This document shows positions 55,991-64,000 of a stretch of DNA of 64,000 nucleotides, piece after piece (within the stretch, counting starts at the first letter, position 1; each line of letters opens with the position of its first letter). The position numbers were made by a program, and so were the translations under genes. The stretch spans positions 55,203,131 through 55,267,130 of the forward strand of contig CM055268.1 in the NCBI GenBank assembly GCA_029237695.1. Reading direction: 5' to 3'. Under the pieces are notes generated by a model, which was given only the letters and a program-made list of their open reading frames with translations, had not been told where the DNA came from and made no database searches. Source of the stretch: Conchocele bisecta. Taxonomy: Eukaryota; Mollusca; Bivalvia; Lucinida; Thyasiridae.

Positions 55991-56655
55991 CTATTTGGTG
56001 TCTTCTAACCTATACTGTGATAATTTGTGGGTGAAATCTTACACCAACACCGGCATTGGAGGTGTGCCTCAAACAGCCAATCACATCTCGTACTATTATT
56101 TATTAGTCTCGGGATTCCTAACATTGATAGCAGTGCCATATGGCATCATAATGAGGCACTATATCACCAATATTGCTTGGCAATGCGTCATTCGGCTTGT
56201 GGCTTTATGCTTACTGTGTGTGGCTGTGTGCTTACTGCATGTGGCTTGATACTTACTTCATGTGTACTTCCTTGCTGCTATCGGCCTTATGCTAAGTGCG
56301 TAGTGCTTTATTCTTACTTTTGCTTCACATTAGGACGTAACAATACTCGCAATGTAAATAAGACAAATGAAGTGGTAATGAAGACAAATACCACAAAAAT
56401 CATGCTGATTTTAAATATCATAATACAAATCTCGAATGAATAACAAGGATAGAAGTAGCAATGACATATACACACAAGCACCAGGACACATAGAATTGTC
56501 ATCAATACAAAGTACGAATGCAATAACACACCTGGAAGTTGTATTGTCATCAGCAAGAAAGCATCAAGACAAATATAATTATGGCGGATATTACCTTCCA
56601 TAGGTGGCAACTATACATGCACTGCAAGTGATTTGGGAAGTGACTTTCAAAGCCA
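55991..56655. other. unassigned spacer with minisatellite traces
   Basis: 'gtgtggcttatgcttactg'-like units at 56195-56300 resemble the 68 bp array. Frames of 84-138 codons here are low-complexity readings of these units, and I do not regard them as genes. Confidence 0.35.
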
Positions 56656-56795
56656 TGGAACCTATTTGTTGCTGTGACTGGAGAAAGTGGGCTTATGTGT
56701 TTTGCGGCCAGTGTAGATCCAGATCAACCAGGGCATCCAAACAGTCTGAGCAGGATCGGCACTGTTCGCCCCTACATCAATGCTTCTAACAACAC
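56655..56795. repeat. dispersed bivalve-type repeat
   Basis: 'gctgtgactggagaaagtgg', 'ccagtgtagatccagatcaa' and 'catccaaacagtctgagcag' followed by 'tgttcgcc' match the 17395 and 61970 copies, in inverse orientation to some. Confidence 0.5.
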
Positions 56796-56799
56796 TATA

Positions 56800-57063
56800 C
56801 AGTGGGGTCAGCGTGTAAGTGCACACACGAACAAACACGACAGGTTGGTTCGCTACCCACCCAAAGTGTATGTTGTTACCACTCAGTTGAACCGTCTCGC
56901 CGAGACGGTTCAACTGAGTGGTAACAACATACACTTTTGATGCGAAATGAGACAAAATGCAGAAAAATATTTACATTTTTTGTTTATACATGAAATACAG
57001 TGGGGTCAGCGTTCCAACCTGTCGTGTTCGTTCGTGTGTGCACTTACACGCTGACCCCACTGT
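56800..57063. mobile_element. family I hairpin split by a family A-like hairpin, plus a deleted copy
   Basis: The left half of family I (56800-56850) stops at 'gacaggttggtt'. A palindrome 56867-56937 ('gttaccactcagttgaaccg' and complement) follows, and at 56999-57063 another family I copy begins 'cagtggggtcagcg' and jumps straight to the right arm, lacking the left arm. Confidence 0.65.
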
Positions 57064-57489
57064 ATATCGTTGCAGTTACGTTTGCGTTTGTGTACCCATT
57101 GAAAACTATAGGTCAACCTGATCCAAACAATAGCGTGGGCTAAACCTGGTCCAAGCGCTCGTTTCCTGTATTCCTATTAACCAATCAAATCCCAGTATTC
57201 CCGTTTGCAAACGTCTTAGAATGGGTTTTCCAGGTTTTCCAGTGTTCAAACCGTTTTCCGTTTTCTGCTTGTCGTATGCAATGAAAATGTCGCATTTCCT
57301 AAAAAAAATGTGCATGTGCATTGAAACGAAAACGCAAAGCGGGCTGTCCTTAAAATCATTAAAACTTCCGATGCAAATTCGGAACAAAAACGCAAACGCT
57401 GTTGTACCAGGCTACTGGGGCCGTTTCACAAAATTCCATACTATTCTCTATCTATTTTCCTTATTTCTGAACCAAAATATATGTTGTGA

Positions 57490-58135
57490 CCANNNNNNNN
57501 NNNNNNNNNNNNNNNNNNNNNNNNNNNNNNNNNNNNNNNNNNNNNNNNNNNNNNNNNNNNNNNNNNNNNNNNNNNNNNNNNNNNNNNNNNNNNNNNNNNN
57601 NNNNNNNNNNNNNNNNNNNNNNNNNNNNNNNNNNNNNNNNNNNNNNNNNNNNNNNNNNNNNNNNNNNNNNNNNNNNNNNNNNNNNNNNNNNNNNNNNNNN
57701 NNNNNNNNNNNNNNNNNNNNNNNNNNNNNNNNNNNNNNNNNNNNNNNNNNNNNNNNNNNNNNNNNNNNNNNNNNNNNNNNNNNNNNNNNNNNNNNNNNNN
57801 NNNNNNNNNNNNNNNNNNNNNNNNNNNNNNNNNNNNNNNNNNNNNNNNNNNNNNNNNNNNNNNNNNNNNNNNNNNNNNNNNNNNNNNNNNNNNNNNNNNN
57901 NNNNNNNNNNNNNNNNNNNNNNNNNNNNNNNNNNNNNNNNNNNNNNNNNNNNNNNNNNNNNNNNNNNNNNNNNNNNNNNNNNNNNNNNNNNNATGTTGTG
58001 ACCACTCATTTGAACCGTCTCGGCGAGACGGTTCAAATGAGTGGTCACAACATATACTTCTGATGAGAAATAAAGAAATTGTTGAGCCTTGCCAGATATA
58101 TTTTCCCATGCACGGCACTAACCTACTATTCTCTA
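57490..58135. mobile_element. family A hairpin elements flanking the gap
   Basis: Left of the gap, 'ctattctctatctattttcc' and 'gaaccaaaatatatgttgtg' are the outer arm of family A. Right of it, 57993-58054 is a full A core, and 58085-58135 the outer flank 'cacggcactaacctactattc'. Confidence 0.7.
57493..57992. other. assembly gap of exactly 500 N
   Basis: A round-number run of N marks a join of unknown true size. Open frames drawn across it are meaningless. Confidence 0.98.
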
Positions 58136-58169
58136 TATGAATGTCATGCAATGTAATTGTATTCGTATT

Positions 58170-58405
58170 GACAAAATTCCATACGACTAAAATGTTCGTA
58201 AGTGCAAATGTACGATCGCCTGGAAATTTCAATTGCTGGATTTACATTTACTGAGCATGGGCTGCATATGCAGCCTATGCTCAATATATGTAAATCAAAT
58301 AATTATTTACAAGAAAACATTGTTAATGTGCAATTTACAGACTATCATAATATTGCACTTACGAACATTTTAGTCGTACGAAGTTTAGTGAAACGGCCCC
58401 CTAAA
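58170..58405. mobile_element. hairpin MITE, family H
   Basis: 'acaaaattccatacgactaaaatgttcgtaagtgca' to 'agtcgtacgaagtttagtgaaacggccccc'. The left end has lost its 'ggggccgtttcac' terminus. The centre 'gctgcatatgcagcctatgc' is a perfect turn. Confidence 0.7.
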
Positions 58406-58551
58406 GTGTGTGATTTGATCAGGAGCTACACGGGTCGAAAATCCCATATGCCTCAAGATCTCCAGTCACAGCCACATTCATAAGACATGTCTATAATTGG
58501 TCTCCATCAAATCGTAGGGTTTACAAAATATACCATACAGTATGCATATGT

Positions 58552-58655
58552 ACGGAGCCCCACAGGGGACGTAGAATTATTTGTTTTATTAATTCGTTCC
58601 CACGAAATAACAATTCGTTCCCTCAATTGAACACTTCATTCCCATGAATTAAAAT
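58552..58655. mobile_element. foldback element, family D, left fragment
   Basis: 'acggagccccacaggggacg' and 'aattcgttcccacgaaataa' begin a copy that breaks off at 'atgaattaaaatttcccgg'. Confidence 0.65.
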
Positions 58656-58791
58656 TTCCCGGACGCATTTGCTATGATAATTTCGTCATCTTTCGACATC
58701 ATTTACAGAAAATATCACAGTTACAGTAAATACAACTCTTAAAAAAATCGCACATGTTTTTAGGTAAAAAAACAGATGGCTCATCTCATAT

Positions 58792-59284
58792 GTACAGAGC
58801 CCCGCAGGGGACATGGATTTTTTTTTATTAATTCGTTCCCACGAAATAACAATTTCGTTCTCTCAATTTTGCAATTCGTTCCCTCAATTTTGCAATTCGT
58901 TCCCTTAATTTTGCAATTCGTTCCCTTAATTTTGCAATCACTTAATTTTGCAATTCGTTCCCTTAATTTTGCAATTCGTTTCCTCGAATTAACAATTCGT
59001 TCCCACGAATTAACAATTCGTTCCCTCTATTTAGCAATTCGTGCCCACGATAACAATTCGTTCCCACGGGAACAAATTGCTATATCGTGGGAACGAATTG
59101 TTATATCGTGGGAACGAATTGTCAATTCGAGGGAACGAATTGTTAAGTTGAGGGAACGAATTGTTAAATCGTGGGAACGAATTGTTAATTCGAGGGAACG
59201 AATTGCTAAATTTAGGGAACGAAATTGTTATTTCGTGGGAAGGAATTAATAAAAGAAAATCCATGTCCCCTGCGGGGCTATGAA
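58792..59284. mobile_element. foldback element, family D (copy 4, cleanest)
   Basis: The ends are 'agagccccgcaggggacatg' and 'catgtcccctgcggggct'. The left arm has 'ttttgcaattcgttccct' units, and the right arm 'gggaacgaattgttaa' units, with the flip at about 59070 ('cccacgggaac'). Confidence 0.8.
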
Positions 59285-59302
59285 CATATGAGATGAGCCA
59301 TC

Positions 59303-59548
59303 TGGGGGCCATTTCACTAAACTTCGTACGACTAAAATGTTCGTAAGTGCAAAATTATGATAGTCTGTAAATTTCACATTAACAATGTTTTCTTGTAAAC
59401 AATTATTGGATTTACATTTATTGAGCATAGGCTGCATATGCAGCCTATGCTCAATACATGTAAATCCATGAATTAAAATTTCCAGACGATCCTAAATGTG
59501 TACATACGAACATTATAGTCTTACGAAATTTAGTGAAACGGGCCCCTG
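59303..59548. mobile_element. hairpin MITE, family H (inserted in family J)
   Basis: It has complete ends 'gggggccatttcactaaac' and 'gtgaaacgggcccct' and the usual 'aggctgcatatgcagcctat' centre. Confidence 0.75.
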
Positions 59549-59766
59549 TTTTTTTACCTAAAAACATGTGCGATTTTTTTCAAGAGGTGAATTTACTGTA
59601 ACTGTGATATGTTCTGTAAATGATGTCGAAAGATGACGAAATTATCATCGCAAATGCGTCCGTCAACTTTCGACGTAATTTACGGAAAATATCGTACATT
59701 TTGTAAATATGTTTCACGAGATATCGCTCATGTTCTTAGGTACAACATCACATGGCGTGCCTCATC

Positions 59767-60150
59767 TTTGGTTCCAGGTTTGACAGGTCTGTTTTCGTGT
59801 TGCAGGAAGGCCTTCAGACTGTGACAGGTTTTTCTTCTTCTGATTTTGAAATTGTAAAATAATGTGATGCGAATACACTGGAGGGACGACACGAGACAGG
59901 CCAGTTACACGGAAAGTCGCCATGTATTGCGTAATACCGTGCAACCTCTATAAACCGGACACCCCAGGGGACTTTTTCAAAACACTATAATGCGTCATGG
60001 AGCGCTAACATGTCTGATTTACAGTGGAACATCTCCAAACCGGGCACCCTGGGGAACTCCCAGATCAGATTTCGACAATTTCAATTAAGGTGCATTATAA
60101 TTAGTATTTAAAATGTAATACATGGGGGACAAACATGAAGACATGATATA
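59767..60150. other. unassigned spacer
   Basis: 'ctataaaccggacaccccag' and 'ctccaaaccgggcaccctgg' (59949, 60033) are two copies of one phrase. No gene is seen. Confidence 0.35.
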
Positions 60151-61734
60151 CTGAGCAAAACTAGAAACGTCCCTCCATGTTTAAGGAAAGATTCATCAAA
60201 AACCAAAAGGGTTACTTTTAAAAATCAAAATGGAAAAACAAGTTCATTCATTTCTGTATCAAAGCCAATAAATTGCATTTGGATATCTTGTTAAATATTC
60301 GAGAGATAACCGGCCAAGGGCGGTAGGGGTCAAAATCAAAAATCACAAAAACTCAGAAATGTGTTACTTGATGTTAAGAGATGGAATTTCAATAAGTAAT
60401 GTGGCAAATTCAGTAAATCTCGTTAGTACCGAGTGTGGCCACCATTTGCATGAATGCATGCAATGATCCTACGCCGCATCGACGTGACGTAACGCAATAC
60501 CAGTGCGTTGGGCAAATTCGTCCATTCCCGTTGTAACGCCCGTGTAAGATCGCGAACATTGTCAATCTGATGGTTAGCTCGTGCTTTGCGGCGGCCCAGC
60601 TCATCCCATATGTGCTCAATGGGATTGAGATCCGGGGGGAGACCGCGGGCCATGGCATGACGTCGACGTTGTTTTGCTGTAAGTATTGAGTGGTGACCCT
60701 GGCTACGTGAGGGCGGGCATTGTCGTGCATCAATGTCACACCAGGACCATGCTGACGGATAAATGGTAAGGCATGTGCATTTAGCACATCTGCAACATAA
60801 CGTTGTGCATTGATGTTGCCCTGTACAACAACCAAGTCTGTCTTCCGGTTTCCCATGATCCCACCCCAGACCATTACGCTCCCTCCCCCAAACCTGTTCT
60901 TCTCAACAATGCAACAATCGGTGAATCTTTCATTTTTACGCTTGTATACCCGTAATCTTCCGTCAGCATGACTAACTGTGAACCGAGATTCATCGGTGAA
61001 CATAACTCGGTTCCAGTCAGCCCTTCTCCAGTTCAGATGACGTCGCGCCCATAACAGTCTGGCAGCACGGTGACGTTGGGTCATTATCTGACCAGTGTAC
61101 GGGCGGCGTGCCCGGATTATTGGTTGGGCGTTACGACGTAACCGGTTGCGAATGGTCTGCCCTGAGACACCGTATCGCCTAGCAGTGACTGTGGCTGCCA
61201 ATCGACGTTGACGTAAGTGCGTCAACGTAATGTAACGATCGGCTCTAATCGTCGTTACACGAGGCCTACCAGGTCGCTGCCGGTCGTGAACAGCCCCAGT
61301 CTGCTGGTACCGGGCTGCAAGACGATCAATCGTCTTCCGACAGCAACCAAACCGAGGCGCGACCGCCCTGGCGGCCATTCCACCCGCAAGCATCCCAATT
61401 GCCTGATTTCGCTCGTTTTCGGAAAGCCGTGGCATATCGAAAACAGTGAAAAATTAAAAAAGTTTTTTAACTTTCCGAATAGCCCCTATCGCATGAATGG
61501 TACGACATGAACAGAATCACCTTATCGATGACAAGTATAGCGTGCACGTGCAAAAAGTGGAAATCAAACGTTCCGGTCACTGGCCGCTATGTAAACCGTG
61601 TGTATCGGCTAAACTCTACACGATCGTATTCTGAACATCGCCACGGTTTAAAATACATGTACTTTGAACATGTGGTACATACATAGACAGAGCTACACCG
61701 GCTATAAAACAGGGACGTTTCTAGTTTTGTTGAG
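60151..61734 (-). mobile_element. Tc1-family DNA transposon with TIRs
   Basis: The inverted ends share 'CAAAACTAGAAACGTCCCT' (left 60156-60174, right complement 61711-61729) and are flanked by TA on both sides (60149-60150, 61735-61736), the Tc1/mariner target duplication. The single gene inside runs on the minus strand. At 1584 bp the length is normal for Tc1 elements. Confidence 0.88.
60423..61435 (-). pseudogene. Tc1-type transposase (DD34E), one frame slip
   Basis: This enzyme cuts out the element and pastes it at TA sites. From ATG at 61435 the frame starts MPRLSENERNQAIGMLAGGM and gives an N-terminal paired helix-turn-helix DNA-binding region with 'RPGRPRVTT' (GRPR-type hook, about residues 54-62). 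The catalytic domain contains 'MFTDESRF' (first Asp), 'MVWGGI', 'LMHDNARPH' (second Asp) and, in the next frame, 'DLNPIEHIWDELGRR' (final Glu). The frame change falls at about 60650 in a run of six C where the family reads 'PARSPDLNP'. After it the original frame runs on to 60410 as nonsense, while the true C-terminus ends at about 60423. The enzyme is therefore inactive unless the C run is a base-calling error. Confidence 0.88.
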
Positions 61735-61736
61735 TA

Positions 61737-61965
61737 TACATTGGTATGCGAACATCACCACTATACGTTACACCGATACTATTCAACTACATAAAGACCG
61801 CAAGCCAATCGATGGTTATAATCTAAGCAAGAATTCCCGCGTCACGTGTCAAGTACTTTGCATAAATATCAATGTAAACCTAGATCGTCCTCCTGCTATT
61901 GCAGTCGCCAAGCTAACACGTGCTAAAACATTCGCCGGCATTCAACAGAGACATGTGTGGCGGCG
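61737..61965. other. unassigned spacer
   Basis: It is part of a 164-codon open frame (61664-62158) that runs out of the Tc1 end into a dispersed repeat, so I treat the frame as chance. Confidence 0.4.
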
Positions 61966-62090
61966 GCTGGAGAAATTGTGCTTATGGGATTGCGCGATCA
62001 GAGTAGATCCAGATCAGCCTGTGCATCCGCACAATCTGATCAGGATTTGCACTGTACGTCATTACATCAGTGAACCACCTGTCATATTTG
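61966..62090. repeat. dispersed bivalve-type repeat
   Basis: 'agtagatccagatcagcctg', 'tgcatccgcacaatctgatc' and 'aggatttgcactgta' match 17395-17430 closely. Confidence 0.55.
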
Positions 62091-62655
62091 TAACGAACAG
62101 TATAGGTCCTAATCCGGCAGCGGGACTACTTCAATATCATGAATTACACTGTTCATAACACCATTATACAAGGACTGAACGTCCTGATATTATTCGTAGT
62201 ATGTGTTTGTGGATGACACATAGACTAATAATTAATCTGGTGCGGAAAGCGTTTCGCGAAAAATAAGCGCGGGAATATCAGGGCATTAAAAACAACAACA
62301 ACAACAACAACGAGCTAAAATAGATTTTTGGAAAACCGCAAGATTGTATTCTTGCACTGAACCATTGAGTTACGAATCGCAAATAATCGAGCATGGCGAT
62401 TAATCGTCGTACCCTTAGACTACGGAAACATTTGCAATTACATAATTTTAGCACAAAAAAAGCAAACAAAAGTTTTATCACACTGAAAAGTCGATCAAGC
62501 TAAGGTGTTAGAACTATTTGTTATGTCGTAAGATCCGTGTTTTTAAAAAGTTCAACCCGCAAAATATGTGCTGCGACCAACATTAGCTAATTTGCATTTT
62601 AAAAGCTGTACGACATAAAAGTTGGATGTTTGTAGTATAATTCTCAGCTAGCGCT
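62091..62655. other. unassigned spacer with (CAA)n microsatellite
   Basis: A perfect (CAA) run lies at about 62290-62311. No gene or inverted repeat. Confidence 0.4.
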
Positions 62656-63095
62656 CGAATAATAAGCCCCATGTCTCCAGTCACAGCCACATTTATGGCC
62701 AATAATGCAAGTCACGAACATGACTACCGTTTGGGGATTGGGCTAATAGAGATTCTGAATGGGCACAAAATCAAACGCGAAGCGAAATTAGGTTTGAACA
62801 AGGCCCGTCAAAACCGCTGGGACCGCGGAATAGACTTGTCTCGGTCAATATTGTGCCTTGACACGTTACCATGATACCATACTTATACATGCGGCTGTGA
62901 CTGGATAAATGTGGCGTATGGGCTTTGCGACCAGTGTGGATCCAGATCAGGACGTGCACTGTTCACCATGTCATCAATGAAACACACGCCTGACTTGTTT
63001 CAAACAGGCAACATCACTATCAGGCTACAGGAGTGTGTTATTTGATCAGGAGCGACATTGGTCACAAATCCCATAAGCCCCATTTATTGCATAAA
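62656..63095. repeat. dispersed bivalve-type repeat, two pieces
   Basis: 62664-62695 ('ataagccccatgtctccagt') and 62882-63090 ('gcggctgtgactggataaatg', 'ccagtgtggatccagatcag', 'aatgaaacacacgcctgact', 'actatcaggctacaggagtg', 'gtcacaaatcccataagccc') flank 180 bp of unassigned DNA. Confidence 0.5.
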
Positions 63096-63227
63096 GTGGG
63101 CGCTCGCCGTGTATTAACACTAGTGTAATAAATATGCAAATTCGCTTTTTACAGAAAACAGGTTTGGTGAACAGTATAGCTTCAATGTATGATAATGTGC
63201 TTACATGTATGCAATGAATATAATCTA

Positions 63228-63375
63228 ACATTTGTGATGATTTAATATGGTATTTATTAAACCCGTTGACTACTTTCATAAGAAACGAGGCATAGCCTCG
63301 TTTCTTATGAAATCAGTAAACTCGATTAATAAATATCATATTAAATCGGCACTCAATGTAAGATCCTCTATTTCT
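63228..63375. mobile_element. hairpin MITE, family O (best copy)
   Basis: 'gatttaatatggtatttatt' pairs with 'aataaatatcatattaaatc', and the centre 'cataagaaacgaggcatagc' continues into its complement 'ctcgtttcttatg'. It ends 'taagatcctcta', shared in inverse form with 13300-13350. Confidence 0.7.
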
Positions 63376-63423
63376 CCAGTCACAGCCACAAATATATTAC
63401 AGAACGTGTCGCAGACACACTGC

Positions 63424-63815
63424 TTAGGCCATACCATATCTTTTCTATGTTAAGCGTCCACCCAGTTGACCAAAACATACCTACGTATCCGCTAAAAACA
63501 AACAAGGCCTTGACAAAACGAAGATAAATTTATGTTAAAAACTGCTGCAAAGGGTTGAGGAAGTTTTTAACATACATTTAAACTTCCGCCAGCAAACTTT
63601 AGATAAAGATAAGAAGAAAATGCTCTAATTAAACGTATTATGTGTCAATAGCGGATATAAAACGCGCCAAGTTCCCAATCAGTTTTCATATAATATTCAC
63701 CAGTAAGTAAATAGCGTCAAATAGCATACATATATAGTTTGTTTTTTCACAGAGCCACTCTCAAAACCTACCCGCACGCGGACGCTTAACGGAGAACGAA
63801 CTTGCTATGACCTTA
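63424..63815 (+). repeat. unnamed ~390 bp dispersed repeat (copy 2)
   Basis: It is colinear with 43738-44112, with a 30-40 bp insertion near 63725-63765. Its internal hairpin is rearranged ('aaaaactgctgcaaagggttgaggaagttttta'). Confidence 0.6.
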
Positions 63816-63889
63816 TTTGTACCGACGCAGTGCGACGTAAAAACGAAACGTATAGCCAATTCTAGCGCCAAGGATGTCCCGCATGTTGT

Positions 63890-63985
63890 TCTAAGCCACA
63901 GTTAGTTCACGGTTCGTCCGCATGTACGAGGAGATATAATTATCGATCGTACATGCGGACGGACGTGATCTAACTGTGTGATCAC
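63890..63985. repeat. hairpin with ~33 bp arms
   Basis: 'cacagttagttcacggttcg' and 'tccgcatgtacga' pair with 'tcgtacatgcgga' and 'cgtgatctaactgtg' around an AT-rich loop. It could be a complete small MITE of ~90 bp. Confidence 0.55.
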
Positions 63986-64000
63986 TTCATCATGGCCATA

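Larger units (their letters stand above)
58656..59766. mobile_element. inverted family J halves enclosing a foldback D and a family H hairpin
   Basis: 58656-58793 ends with 'cacatgtttttaggtaaaaaaacagatggctcatctcatatg'. The exact inverse reappears as 'catatgagatgagccatctg' (59285-59304), then, after a family H insertion (59303-59548), as 'tttttttacctaaaaacatgtg' and onward to 59655. The rest of J runs to 59766. Confidence 0.6.

Noticed and set aside
57221..58232. Long open frames of 171-280 codons across 57.2-58.2 kb
   Set aside because: Most codons are N from the assembly gap.
61664..62158. 164-codon plus-strand frame as a host gene
   Set aside because: It starts within the Tc1 right end and runs through a dispersed repeat, with no domain or codon bias.

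Overview
This window looks like a repeat-dominated stretch of an invertebrate nuclear genome, most likely a bivalve mollusc. The pointers are AT-rich non-coding DNA, no operons or ribosome-binding sites, a dense mix of short hairpin (MITE-like) elements, a LINE remnant with a (TTGAATC)n tail, a Tc1 element, and a dispersed repeat (copies near 3.5, 7.3, 17.4, 18.7, 56.7, 62.0 and 63.0 kb) of a kind I associate with heterodont clams and mussels. The species cannot be fixed from the sequence. I found no intact host protein-coding gene. Almost everything that can be named is mobile DNA.

The largest object is a roughly 18.1 kb Polinton/Maverick virus-like transposon at 25423-43530. It has ~190 bp terminal inverted repeats (TIRs), a 5 bp TATGT duplication, and a recognisable replication and packaging gene set. 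A Polinton integrase (+, 37.4-38.7 kb) and a protein-primed-type family B DNA polymerase (-, 42.9-38.7 kb) meet tail to tail. A packaging ATPase (+, 34.5-35.2 kb) follows a probable capsid gene (+, 33.1-34.5 kb). To the left lie unassigned but clearly coding stretches. One is a minus-strand gene for a protein with about seven charged ~48-residue repeats between a distinct N-terminal part and a Gly-rich tail, which looks like a fibre or stalk. Nearly every gene in the element is broken by small indels, so it is either dead or poorly base-called.

Left flank, 0-25.4 kb: hairpin elements (including a TTAA-flanked piggyBac-type element, 14.3-15.0 kb), two related foldback families with minisatellite arms (6.2-7.8 and 23.2-24.6 kb), a 2.8 kb giant foldback with an 82 bp-period array in its loop (9.0-11.8 kb), and a nested stack at 18.9-22.8 kb where a TA-flanked 2.4 kb element split an older one.

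Right flank, 43.5-64 kb: a clustered satellite-like array of two hairpin families (45.0-46.5 kb). Next is a 2.9 kb element with ~250 bp TIRs and an ATTAC duplication (48171-51084). Each of its TIRs carries a start codon, a mini-exon and a splice donor pointing inward, and its interior holds a decayed gene resembling YqaJ-type recombinase proteins. After that come a LINE 3' end inserted in a minisatellite (51.3-53.6 kb), a second copy of the TTAA element, another long-TIR element (54.6-56.0 kb), a 500 N assembly gap lying inside a hairpin element, nested foldbacks (58.2-59.8 kb), and a Tc1 element with TIRs (60151-61734).
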